Shown here piece after piece: positions 18,223 to 35,325 of a stretch of DNA of 64,000 nt. The translations under genes were made by a program, and so were the position numbers. Numbering within the stretch: the stretch's first letter is position 1; each line of letters starts with the position of its first letter. The notes under the pieces were generated by a model. That model saw nothing but the letters and a program-made list of their open reading frames with translations. It was not told the origin of the DNA and made no database searches. The DNA is from DATAOG01 sp963753685 (lineage in GTDB: Bacteria; Pseudomonadota; Alphaproteobacteria; Geminicoccales; Geminicoccaceae). The stretch is taken from NCBI GenBank assembly GCA_963753685.1, contig CAVWDE010000010.1:62001-126000 (forward strand). Reading direction: 5' to 3'.

Positions 18223-19074
18223 GTGAACGCGACCGCGCTGGCCGAGCCGACCCTCCAGCCCGAGCCGGAGGCGGCCCGGGCCCTGCTCGTGGTCAACAAC
18301 ATCGAGGTCGTCTACGACCACGTCATCCTGGTCCTGCGGGGGGTCTCCCTGACCGTGCCTGAGGGTGGCGTGGTCGCCCTGCTCGGCGCCAACGGCGCCG
18401 GCAAGACCACGACCCTCAAGGCGATCTCCAACCTGCTCCGGGTCGAGCGCGGCGAGGTCACCAAGGGCACGATCGAGCTCGCCGGCCACAACGTCGCCGC
18501 GCTGTCGCCGACCGAACTGGTGCGCCGCGGCGTCGTCCAGGTGATGGAGGGTCGCCATTGCTTCGAGCATCTGACCGTCGAGGAGAACCTGCTGACTGGC
18601 GCCTACACCCGCACCGACGGCAAGGCCGGGGTCGCCGCGGACCTCGAGCTGGTCTACCGCTATTTCCCGCCCCTGAAAGAGCGCCGCCGGGCGCAGGCGG
18701 GCTACACCTCGGGTGGCGAGCAGCAGATGATCGCGATCGGCCGCGCGCTCATGGCCCGGCCTAAGGTGATCCTGCTCGACGAGCCCTCGATGGGCCTGGC
18801 GCCGCAGCTGGTCGAGGAGATCTTCGAGATCGTCGCCCGGCTCAACGCCGAGGCCGGGGTCACCTTCCTGCTCGCCGAGCAGAACACCAACGTCGCCTTG
18901 CGCTACGCCCGCTACGGCTACATTCTGGAGAGCGGGCGGGTGGTGCTCGACGGCGACGCCGCGGCGCTGCGCAGCAACGAGGACGTCAAGGAGTTCTATC
19001 TCGGCCTGTCCTCGAGCGGGCGCCGGAGCTTCCGCGACATCAAGAGCTACAAGCGGCGCAAGCGTTGGCTTTAG
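18223..19074 (+). CDS. livF: LivF-like ABC transporter ATP-binding protein
   Basis: 283 aa second ATPase of the HAAT system. Walker A GANGAGKTT, an HCFEHLTVEENL segment after the Q-loop region, signature TSGGEQQMIAIGRAL, Walker B ILLLDEP followed by SMGLAP, and H-loop-equivalent LLAEQN, all LivF-like. GTG start 15 bases after the binding-protein stop. The C-terminal tail is basic (YKRRKRW). It dimerises with LivG to power the transporter. Confidence 0.93.
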   Translation: MNATALAEPTLQPEPEAARALLVVNNIEVVYDHVILVLRGVSLTVPEGGVVALLGANGAGKTTTLKAISNLLRVERGEVTKGTIELAGHNVAALSPTELVRRGVVQVMEGRHCFEHLTVEENLLTGAYTRTDGKAGVAADLELVYRYFPPLKERRRAQAGYTSGGEQQMIAIGRALMARPKVILLDEPSMGLAPQLVEEIFEIVARLNAEAGVTFLLAEQNTNVALRYARYGYILESGRVVLDGDAAALRSNEDVKEFYLGLSSSGRRSFRDIKSYKRRKRWL

Positions 19075-19084
19075 GACATTGACG

Positions 19085-19921
19085 ATGATCGGCAGCCATC
19101 TCCAATCGAGCCTGGCGCAGCGCACCGGATCGGCGCTCGCCGAGGCCCTGCGCCACGACAGCGCGAGCGAGCCCCTGCAGGGCGACGGTCGGATCCGCCG
19201 GATCAGCGACCTTTTGATCGATGGCATCGCCGACCATCAGCTGCCCGATTCGATCGACCGGACCCGGCTGAAATCGGCGCATTCCGCAGCCGCGCTGGCG
19301 ATCAACAGCTTCCTCCCCTGGCGCCGGACGACCGATCGGATGCCGCTCGCCGGCTGGGTCGGGTTCGATGCCGTGCAGTTCGAGGTCCGCTGTCCGACCG
19401 GCCTGCGCGGCACGCCGCCGCATCTCGACCTTTTGGCCCTGCGCGAGGGCGTGGCGGTAGCGGTCACGGTGCGCTGCATCGAGTATCTGCGCCGGCGCAA
19501 GGCTGCGGTCGCGCCCTCCTACGACCGGCTGCTGGCGGCGACTCCCACCCTGGAGCTCTGGCAGCAGCTGCTCCAGCAGCTGCGCGCCAAGCCGACGCTC
19601 TACCGGCACGTCGACCTCGGCGGCCTGGTCAAATATGCGCTGGCGCTCGGCCGCACCTTTCCGGACCGGGTGACCACCCTGCTCTATCTGTTCTGGGAGC
19701 CCTTGAACGCCGATCAGTTCGACGAGTTCCGCCGGCACCGGGCCGAGCTCGCGGCGCTCAGCGAGGCCGTGCACGGCGGCCGCGTCACCTTTCAGGCCAA
19801 GAGTTTCGATGCCCTCTGGCGCGAGTGGGCCGAGTGCCGCCAGCCGGCCTGGCTGGCCGGCCACGTGGCGCGCCTGCGCGCCCGCTATGGCGTCTCGATC
19901 GCGACCAGCCGACCATTTTGA
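19085..19921 (+). CDS. Uncharacterised protein, possible PD-(D/E)XK-fold relative, in the liv operon
   Basis: 278 aa, no signal peptide or membrane segment. I do not recognise a firm function. Part of it (about residues 60-140: ALAINSFLPWRR, FEVRCPTGLRGTPPHLDLL, then EYLRRRK) resembles a restriction-endonuclease-like family whose core reads E..C.TGLRGTPPHLD...E.K..EYL. Here the expected E-x-K reads T-V-R, so if the relationship holds the site is probably inactive. It starts 10 bases after livF and is followed after 40 bases by the PaaK-like gene, so it belongs to the operon. ATG 19085 is preferred over TTG 19079. Confidence 0.6.
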   Translation: MIGSHLQSSLAQRTGSALAEALRHDSASEPLQGDGRIRRISDLLIDGIADHQLPDSIDRTRLKSAHSAAALAINSFLPWRRTTDRMPLAGWVGFDAVQFEVRCPTGLRGTPPHLDLLALREGVAVAVTVRCIEYLRRRKAAVAPSYDRLLAATPTLELWQQLLQQLRAKPTLYRHVDLGGLVKYALALGRTFPDRVTTLLYLFWEPLNADQFDEFRRHRAELAALSEAVHGGRVTFQAKSFDALWREWAECRQPAWLAGHVARLRARYGVSIATSRPF

Positions 19922-19961
19922 GGCCGCCCGGCCCCGGCTGCTATTTTTGTGAGGTGGCGAC

Positions 19962-21212
19962 ATGACCGAGACTGGCGGGGTCTATTACGATCCGCTCGAG
20001 GTCCGGGATCCGGCGCACCGCGACGCGGCGATGCTGGTGGCCCTGCCGGGCCTGCTGCGCCACGCGATCGAGGGCGCGCCCGGGCTCGCCGCGCATCTCG
20101 CCGGCATCGATCCGGACCGGATCACGAGCTTCGAAGCGCTCGCCACGCTGCCGCCGCTGCGCAAGGAGGCGCTCCACCGCCTGCAAGAGGCGAACCCGCC
20201 GTTCGGTGGCCTGAACGCGACGCCGCTTGCGCAGCTCGCGAAGGTGTTCGTGTCGCCCGGGCCGATCTTCGATCCCGAAGGCGCCCGGCCCGACTACTGG
20301 CGCTTCGCCCGCGCCATGCATGCGGCCGGCCTGCGCCGCGGTGACCTCGTGCACAACGCCTTCTCCTATCACCTGACCCCGGCCGGCTCGGTGATCGAAA
20401 GCGCCGCGCGCGCGCTCGGCTGCCCGGTGATTCCGGCGGGCACCGGCCAGACCGAACAGCAGCTGCGGGTGATCGAGCAGCTGCGCCCGGTCGCCTACGC
20501 GGGCACGCCGTCGTTCCTCAAGATCCTGCTCGAGCGCGGCCGCGCGGACGGCATCGATCTCTCCAGTCTGAAGAAAGCGGTGGTCACCGGCGAAGCCTTC
20601 CCCAAGGCGCTCGCCGAGGAGCTCCGGGACGCGCACGGCATCGACGCCTATCAAAGCTACGGCACCGCCGACCTTGGCCTGGTCGCCTACGAGACCCCGG
20701 CGCGCGAAGGGCTGGTGGTCGACGAGGGCGTGCTGGTCGAGATCGTGCGTCCGGGCACCGGCGAGCCGGTGCCGGCAGGGGAGGTCGGCGAACTGCTGGT
20801 GACCACCTTCAACCCCGACTATCCGCTGATCCGGTTCGCGACCGGCGATCTGTCGGCGATCATGCCGGGCGCAAGCCCCTGCGGCCGGACCAACCGGCGG
20901 GTGCGCGGCTGGCTCGGCCGGGCCGACCAGACGACCAAGGTCAAAGGCCTGTTCGTCTATCCGAGCCAGATCGCCGAGGTGAGCCGGCGCCATCCCGAGG
21001 TCGGGCGCGTGCGGCTGGTGGTCGAGCGCCAGGAGAACCTCGATCGCATGAGCCTGCATTGCGAGGTGGCGGCGCCGGCCGCGGGCCTGGCCGAGGCGAT
21101 CGAGGCGAGCCTGCGCGCGCTCACGAGCCTGCGCGGCGAGGTCTGCCTGGTCGCCCCTGGCACCCTCGCCAACGACGGCAAGGTGATCGACGATCGCCGC
21201 CCGCCCGACTGA
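19962..21212 (+). CDS. PaaK-like phenylacetate-CoA ligase family protein
   Basis: 416 aa member of the phenylacetate-CoA ligase superfamily that commonly closes HAAT transporter operons. SYGTADLGLVAYET is the adenylation motif; ELLVTTFNPDYPLIRFATGD and the C-terminal GRADQTTKVKGLFVYPSQI match PaaK. The usual glycine-rich ATP loop (S-S-G-T-T-G) reads FVSPGPIFDPEG instead, so adenylation chemistry may be altered. It likely activates the transported acid or an aromatic acid to its CoA thioester. ATG preceded by a GTGAGGTGG region at good distance. Confidence 0.85.
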   Translation: MTETGGVYYDPLEVRDPAHRDAAMLVALPGLLRHAIEGAPGLAAHLAGIDPDRITSFEALATLPPLRKEALHRLQEANPPFGGLNATPLAQLAKVFVSPGPIFDPEGARPDYWRFARAMHAAGLRRGDLVHNAFSYHLTPAGSVIESAARALGCPVIPAGTGQTEQQLRVIEQLRPVAYAGTPSFLKILLERGRADGIDLSSLKKAVVTGEAFPKALAEELRDAHGIDAYQSYGTADLGLVAYETPAREGLVVDEGVLVEIVRPGTGEPVPAGEVGELLVTTFNPDYPLIRFATGDLSAIMPGASPCGRTNRRVRGWLGRADQTTKVKGLFVYPSQIAEVSRRHPEVGRVRLVVERQENLDRMSLHCEVAAPAAGLAEAIEASLRALTSLRGEVCLVAPGTLANDGKVIDDRRPPD

Positions 21213-21220
21213 GGCGGGTC

Positions 21221-21844
21221 CTGGCCACGGCTGCAACGCTGCTTACGGCTGACAATCTCGCCTGCGTGCGCGGTGGCCGCGAAGTGTTCGCAGGGCTGTC
21301 GTTCGCGCTCGCCGAGGGCGAGATCCTCGTGCTGCGCGGGCCGAACGGCAGTGGCAAGTCGAGCCTCTTGCGCCTGCTCGCGGGTTTTCTCCAGCCGGCC
21401 GGCGGCGGGGTCGCCTGGGCGGGCGTCCAGATCGCGCAGGATCTCGCGGCCCATCGCGCCCGCCTGCACCACGTCGGCCACGCCGATGCCGTGAAGAGCG
21501 CGCTCACGGTGCGCGAGAACCTGGCGTTCGCGGGAGCACTCGCCGGCGCCCCGGCGAACGGGCTCGAGGTCGCCCTCGCGGGCTTCGATCTGCTGCCGCT
21601 CGAGGGCGTGCCGGCGCGCCATCTCTCGGCCGGACAGAAGCGCCGGCTGGCGCTCGCCCGCCTGCTGGCCGCCGAGCGGCCGCTGTGGCTGCTCGACGAA
21701 CCGGGCGTCGGGCTGGATGCCGCCAACCGCAGGCGCCTCGAGCAGGCGCTGGCCGCGCATCGCGCCGCCGGCGGGCTCGCGGTGCTCGCGACCCACGGCG
21801 AGGTCGCGGTGCCGGACGCCCTGGTGCTGGAGTTCGACCCGTGA
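21221..21844 (+). CDS. ccmA: CcmA heme exporter ATP-binding protein
   Basis: About 207 aa ATPase of the cytochrome c maturation CcmABCD complex, which releases heme-loaded CcmE. Walker A GPNGSGKSS, signature LSAGQKRRLALARLL, Walker B LWLLDEPGVGLD; small size and the TADNLACVRGGREVF start are CcmA-like. Start uncertain: no ATG, GTG or TTG lies at the expected site. A CTG at 21221 preceded by GAGGCGGG fits best, with another CTG at 21239. The stop overlaps the GTG of ccmB. Confidence 0.88.
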   Translation: MATAATLLTADNLACVRGGREVFAGLSFALAEGEILVLRGPNGSGKSSLLRLLAGFLQPAGGGVAWAGVQIAQDLAAHRARLHHVGHADAVKSALTVRENLAFAGALAGAPANGLEVALAGFDLLPLEGVPARHLSAGQKRRLALARLLAAERPLWLLDEPGVGLDAANRRRLEQALAAHRAAGGLAVLATHGEVAVPDALVLEFDP

Positions 21845-22509
21845 CGCGCGCGTTCGGTGCACTCATCCGGCGCGACCTTCGCCTCGGGCTTCGGCACGGC
21901 GGCGACAGTTTGCAGCCGGTCCTGTTCTTCGTGCTGGCGCTCGCTTTGTTTCCGTTCGGGGTCGGCCCGGCGCCCGAGATCCTGGCGCGGATCGGGGTCG
22001 GGGTGATCTGGGTGCTGGCGCTGCTCGCGGTGATGCTGAGCCTCGATCGGCTCTACCAGGCCGACGCCGAGGACGGCTCGCTCGAGCTTCTGGCGCTCGG
22101 CGCCCTGCCGCTCGAGCTGGTGGCACTCGGAAAATGCCTGGCCCACTGGCTGACCAGCGGCCTGGTGCTGGTCGCCGTCTCGCCGCTGCTCGCCCTCCTG
22201 ATGCAGCTGCCGGCCAAGGCGCAGGGCGTGCTGGCGCTGGCCCTTCTGCTCGGCACGCCGACGCTGACCCTGATCGGCAGCATCGGCGCGGCCCTTCTGA
22301 TCGGCGCCAGGCGGGGCAGCGTGCTGCTGGCGCTGCTGGTGCTGCCGCTCTACATCCCGGTCCTGATCTTCGGGGTCAGCGCGGTCGAGGGCGAGGTCAT
22401 GGGTCTCGGCGGCCGGCCGCAGCTCCTGATCCTCGCCGCCATGCTGCTCGCCGCCCTCGCGCTGGCCCCGCTCGCGTCAGCCGCCGCGCTGCGCCTCGCG
22501 CTCGAATAG
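21841..22509 (+). CDS. ccmB: CcmB heme exporter permease
   Basis: 222 aa inner-membrane protein with about six hydrophobic segments. It begins TRAFGALIRRDLRLGLRHGGD and includes LFPFGVGP, LEDGSLELLALG-type text (EDGSLELLALGALPLELV), and PLYIPVLIFG, the standard CcmB landmarks. GTG start overlapping the ccmA stop, so translationally coupled. Canonical order continues with ccmC; here a ccdAB module lies between. Confidence 0.92.
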   Translation: MTRAFGALIRRDLRLGLRHGGDSLQPVLFFVLALALFPFGVGPAPEILARIGVGVIWVLALLAVMLSLDRLYQADAEDGSLELLALGALPLELVALGKCLAHWLTSGLVLVAVSPLLALLMQLPAKAQGVLALALLLGTPTLTLIGSIGAALLIGARRGSVLLALLVLPLYIPVLIFGVSAVEGEVMGLGGRPQLLILAAMLLAALALAPLASAAALRLALE

Positions 22510-22566
22510 ATGCCCTTCGCCCGGGGCCCCCGTGGAGGAGGGGCCAACGATTGCCCAAATCCGGCA

Positions 22567-22589
22567 GACACGGGTAGATTACCCGTGTC
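22567..22589. promoter_or_regulatory. Perfect 23-base palindrome, probable CcdAB operator
   Basis: Arms GACACGGGTA and TACCCGTGTC flank GAT: ten-base perfect inverted repeat, 21 bases upstream of the ccdA start codon. Type II antitoxins usually bind such sites and repress their own operon, so it is the likely autoregulatory operator. Confidence 0.7.
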
Positions 22590-22609
22590 GACTAGCCTGG
22601 AGAAGCTTC

Positions 22610-22885
22610 ATGGGGCCGCACCTCTACGATGCCGCCGCGCGCCGGCGCACCGTCAGCCTGACCCTCAACGCCGACCTTTGCGCCAAGGCCAAGGAGGCCG
22701 GGATCAATCTGTCGAGGGTCGCTGAAGCGGCGCTGGCGCAAGCCTTGTTGCTGCGCATGACCGAACGGATGCGGACCGAGATCCAGCGCGACCTCGCCGC
22801 CCACGACGCGTTCGTCGAGCAGCACGGCTCGTTCGCACGCATGGTCCGCGAGCACTACGCCGCCGATGGCGACCCGTCAGTTTGA
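22610..22885 (+). CDS. ccdA: CcdA-like antitoxin
   Basis: 91 aa type II antitoxin. The N-terminus MGPHLYDAAARRRTVSLTLNADLC is a ribbon-helix-helix DNA-binding motif, followed by KEAGINLSRVAEAALAQALL; the C-terminal tail (DAFVEQHGSFARMVREHY) is the toxin-binding part. The ATG is preceded by GGAGAAGC. Its last 20 bases overlap the ccdB frame, the usual toxin-antitoxin arrangement. The module sits between ccmB and ccmC, interrupting the heme-exporter genes. Confidence 0.85.
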   Translation: MGPHLYDAAARRRTVSLTLNADLCAKAKEAGINLSRVAEAALAQALLLRMTERMRTEIQRDLAAHDAFVEQHGSFARMVREHYAADGDPSV

Positions 22886-23185
22886 CGTTTTCGAGAACCC
22901 GATCCAAAGAGCCCGGCGCGCTCTGCCGTTCGTCGTGATCCTGCAGTCGGATCTCGCCGACACCGCCCGCGAGCGGGTGGTCGCGCCGCTCGCCCCACGA
23001 GCCGCCATGCCGCCTTCGCCGGCCAGCTCCTGCCGGTCGTCACGGTTCTTGGCAACAGCTACGCCACGCTCGTCCCGTCTCTGACGACCATGCCGGTCGC
23101 GGACCTGCGCCACTCGGTCGGCAATCTCGCGGGCGATCGCGACCGGATCATGGCCGCTCTCGACTATTTATTCATCGGTTTCTAG
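22866..23185 (+). pseudogene. ccdB: CcdB-like toxin, frameshifted
   Basis: CcdB poisons DNA gyrase. The first frame encodes ATRQFDVFENP, FVVILQSDL and RERVVAPLAPRAAMPP, matching the toxin's N-terminal half. The rest continues only in another frame from about 23015: FAGQLLPVVTVLGNSYATLV, MPVADLRHSVGNLAGDRDRIM and the typical end ALDYLFIGF. One base appears lost in the CCGCCTTCGCC stretch (23010-23020). Without it the protein ends after about 72 residues with a wrong tail and loses the C-terminal residues that contact gyrase. Either the toxin is dead while the antitoxin is kept, or the sequence has an error here. Confidence 0.8.
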
Positions 23186-23228
23186 GTTGGCATCCTGCAG
23201 GACGAACTCAAGTTTCTCGGGAGGAACA

Positions 23229-23979
23229 ATGCATGGGACGAATGAACCCGCTCGCATGCATCGGTTCGCCAACCCGCTGCGCTATCAGAGGATCGCCGAC
23301 GCCGTGCTGCCGTGGGCCGGCGGTGCTGGCCGTCGTGCTGATGGTGGTTGGCCTCTATCTTGCCCTGATCGAGGCGCCGCCCGACTATCAGCAGGGCGAG
23401 GCCTATCGGATCATGTACGTGCACGTGCCGGCCGCCTGGATGGCGCTCATGGTCTACGCGCTGATGGCGGTCATGAGCGTGATCGGGATCGTCTGGCGCC
23501 ATCCCTTGGCCGAGACCGCGGCCCGCGCGGCCGCCCCGATCGGGGCCGCCTTCACCGCGGTAGCACTGGTCACCGGCAGCCTCTGGGGCAAGCCCATGTG
23601 GGGCACCTATTGGGTCTGGGACGCGCGCTTGACCTCGGTCCTGATCCTCTTTTTCCTCTATCTCGGCTACATAGCACTCTACGAGGCGTTCGACGACCCG
23701 GCCCGGGGCGCGCGCGCGGCCGCGATCTTATGCCTGGTCGGCTCGGTCAACCTGCCGATCATCAAGTTTTCGGTCGACTGGTGGAACACGCTCCACCAGC
23801 CGGACAGCATCCTGCGCGCGGGCGGCCCGACCATCGATTCGAGCATGCTGGTGCCGCTGCTCGTGATGTGGGCCGCCTTCTTGTGCTATTTCACGGCCGT
23901 GCATATTTTGCGCACGCGCGCTGAGTTGACCGCGCGCAAGATCCGCAACCTCCGCTTGTCCGCCGATCCGGCGGGATAG
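23229..23979 (+). CDS. ccmC: CcmC heme transporter subunit, frameshift near the N-terminus
   Basis: Inner-membrane protein that passes heme to CcmE. Conserved parts are intact: APPDYQQGEAYRIMYVHVPAAW with the first heme-ligand His, the tryptophan-rich WGTYWVWDARLTS, and IIKFSVDWWNTLHQP with the second His. The native N-terminus (MHRFANPLRYQRIADAVLPWAG, ATG 23256 or 23229) is in a different frame; one extra G near 23319-23324 separates them. GGAGG at 23219-23223 precedes both ATG 23229 (native frame) and ATG 23233, and the latter gives a continuous 248 aa frame with about 30 altered N-terminal residues. The protein could therefore still be made, or this is a sequencing error. Confidence 0.82.
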
Positions 23980-24025
23980 AGCCCGCCGCCTCCGCGGCCA
24001 CAGCTGGCGATCGAGGAGAGCCACC

Positions 24026-26749
<2,724 letters not shown>

Positions 26750-26784
26750 GCGACCGCTTGCCCGGAGCCCCGTCGAAACCGACC

Positions 26785-27270
26785 ATGACCGCGACCCGGC
26801 CCGAGCAGCTCTACGAGACCGACTTCTACGCCTGGACGCAGGCCCAGGCGAAGGAGCTGCGCCGGTTCGCGAAGTCTCGGCCGAACCTGCCGCTCGACCT
26901 CGGGCACATCGCCGAAGAGATCGAGGACCTGGGCATGAGCGAGCGCAGCGCCGTCTTCAGTTTCGTGCGCCTGATCATCCAGCACTTCCTGCTCGCGACC
27001 TGGTCGCCGGCCGCAGACCAGCGGCAGCACTGGCTTGACGAGGTCGACGAGTTCCGGAGCCAGATCGAGGACAAGCTGACCCCGACGATCCGACGCGACC
27101 TCGAAGCGGCTCTGGACGCGATCTACGGCCGCGCACGACGGAACGCTGCTCGCAAGATGAGCCGGTACGGCGAGGCGGCAGCGGTTGCCACGCTGCCCGA
27201 GGGGTGCCCATACACTCTCGATCAGATCATCGGCGACTGGGAGCCGGGCGCGAACCAAGAGTCCGTGTGA
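26785..27270 (+). CDS. DUF29 family protein (copy 1)
   Basis: 161 aa, soluble, mostly helical, function unknown. The DUF29 pattern is clear: YETDFYAWTQAQAKELR, LDLGHIAEEIEDLG, then IIQHFLLATWSP and PTIRRDLEAALDAIYGRAR, ending CPYTLDQIIGDWEP. ATG 26785 is used; an upstream in-frame TTG would add residues not seen in the second copy. The gene lies 35 bases after acnA and is followed by a second DUF29 gene of identical length. DUF29 genes are often found in multiple copies near toxin-antitoxin-like genes in cyanobacteria and proteobacteria, but no activity is known to me. Confidence 0.85.
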   Translation: MTATRPEQLYETDFYAWTQAQAKELRRFAKSRPNLPLDLGHIAEEIEDLGMSERSAVFSFVRLIIQHFLLATWSPAADQRQHWLDEVDEFRSQIEDKLTPTIRRDLEAALDAIYGRARRNAARKMSRYGEAAAVATLPEGCPYTLDQIIGDWEPGANQESV

Positions 27271-27314
27271 CTTCTGCGGTTGGCGGATCGGCGGCAGCCG
27301 CCTACACTTCCACC

Positions 27315-27800
27315 ATGTGCGCAACCCGGCCTGAGCAGCTCTACGAGACCGACTTCTACGCCTGGACGCAGGCCCAGGCGAAGGAGCTGCGCCGGTTCGC
27401 GAAGTCGCGGCCGAACCTGCCGCTCGACCTCGGGCACATCGCCGAGGAGATCCGCGACCTGGGCAAGAGCGAGCACGACGCCGTCTTCAGCCTGGCGCAG
27501 CAGATCCTCCAGCACTTTCTGCTGATCGAGCACTCGCCGGCGGTCGACCAGCGGCTGCATTGGGCCGACGAGATCGACGGTTTCAGGGACCAGATCGAGC
27601 GCAAGCTTTCGCCGACCATCAGACGCGATCTGAAGCGCGGGCTCGAGGGCGTATTCGGGCTTGCCCGGCGGCGTGTGCAACGCAAGATGGAGCGTTACGG
27701 CGAGCAGGCGGCGATCGCCGCCCTGCCCGAGGCGTGCCCCTACGCCCTGGATCAGATCCTCGGCGACTGGGAGCCGGACGGCGTGGCCGCGGGGAGGTGA
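27315..27800 (+). CDS. DUF29 family protein (copy 2)
   Basis: 161 aa, same length as copy 1. Residues 4-30 and beyond (to about residue 43) are almost identical to copy 1 even at synonymous positions; the remainder differs more (ILQHFLLIEHSPAVDQRLHW against the equivalent in copy 1). The ending CPYALDQILGDWEPDG is conserved. ATG 27315 matches the copy-1 start. It is followed by a Uma2-type gene 2 bases after its stop, with GGGGAGG inside its last codons. Confidence 0.85.
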   Translation: MCATRPEQLYETDFYAWTQAQAKELRRFAKSRPNLPLDLGHIAEEIRDLGKSEHDAVFSLAQQILQHFLLIEHSPAVDQRLHWADEIDGFRDQIERKLSPTIRRDLKRGLEGVFGLARRRVQRKMERYGEQAAIAALPEACPYALDQILGDWEPDGVAAGR

Positions 27801-27802
27801 CC

Positions 27803-28363
27803 ATGGCCGGGATGGCGCGAGCGGAGGACTGGCCGCGGACTGTCGCGGAATTCGAGGCCTGGCATGCCCGCCAGCCCGAGCGCTGGGAGTTCGTCGACGG
27901 CGAGCCCCGGATGATGGCGCCCGCCTCGATGAGCCATTCGATCATCAAGCGGAACGTTTTCCGCGAGCTCGATCGTGCGCTCGCGCCCCGCGGCTGCGAG
28001 GTGCTGGTCGACGGCCCGCAGATCCTGACCGACGAGATCTCGGCGATCCCCGACGTGGTCGTCACCTGCAGCCCGATCGACCACGCGACCCCGGTGATCG
28101 CGGCGCCCGTGATCATCGTCGAGGTGTCGTCGCCGTCCAAGAGGGGCGACACCAGCGCTCTCAAGTGGCTCGCCTATCGGAAGATCGCGAGCCTGCAGCA
28201 CTATCTGGTCGTCGCCCAGGATCAGCGGCTGGTCCACACTCATTCACGCGCAGGCGACATCTGGCGCGAGCGCTTCGTCAGCGAGGGCACCGTCGAGCTC
28301 GACGACCCGCCCGTCGGCCTCGACCTCGCCGCCCTCTACGCGGCGACCAACCTCGCCGCCTGA
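27803..28363 (+). CDS. Uma2 family (DUF820) PD-(D/E)XK nuclease-like protein
   Basis: 186 aa. Uma2 proteins have a restriction-endonuclease-like fold, and their cellular role is not established. Visible core: RWEFVDGEPRMMAPAS, then SAIPDVVVTCSPID (catalytic Asp), VIIVEVSSPSKRGD (catalytic Glu) and ALKWLAYRKIASLQHYLVV. The putative active-site residues are intact. ATG 27803 follows the DUF29 stop by two bases, implying translational coupling and perhaps joint function with DUF29. Confidence 0.88.
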   Translation: MAGMARAEDWPRTVAEFEAWHARQPERWEFVDGEPRMMAPASMSHSIIKRNVFRELDRALAPRGCEVLVDGPQILTDEISAIPDVVVTCSPIDHATPVIAAPVIIVEVSSPSKRGDTSALKWLAYRKIASLQHYLVVAQDQRLVHTHSRAGDIWRERFVSEGTVELDDPPVGLDLAALYAATNLAA

Positions 28364-28646
28364 GCCGGGATCCTTCTCCGCTGACGCTCGGGCGCCGGTC
28401 CAAAGTGAGCGCATCGACTGGCCGGAGTGCGGCCAAATCCGCTCGCATTCGAGCTTTTCCCCTGGGCTCCGCGGCCAGGAGTTCTACATAAGCGCCATGA
28501 GACTCGGCGCCCGCAGGGGCGAGCCCCGGGGGCCGGTTGGCGTTCGCGCCATCAACTGCTAGGCTCGTCGATCTCGAGCCGGAAATCACCTCCAGCGCGC
28601 CGAGGCCACCGCTTGCCGGTCCTTGGCCGCCACGTCGGATTTTGGC

Positions 28647-31991
<3,345 letters not shown>

Positions 31992-32022
31992 CCGGCGAGC
32001 GGTCTCGAGAAGGCGCGGCGCC

Positions 32023-35314
<3,292 letters not shown>

Positions 35315-35325
<11 letters not shown>

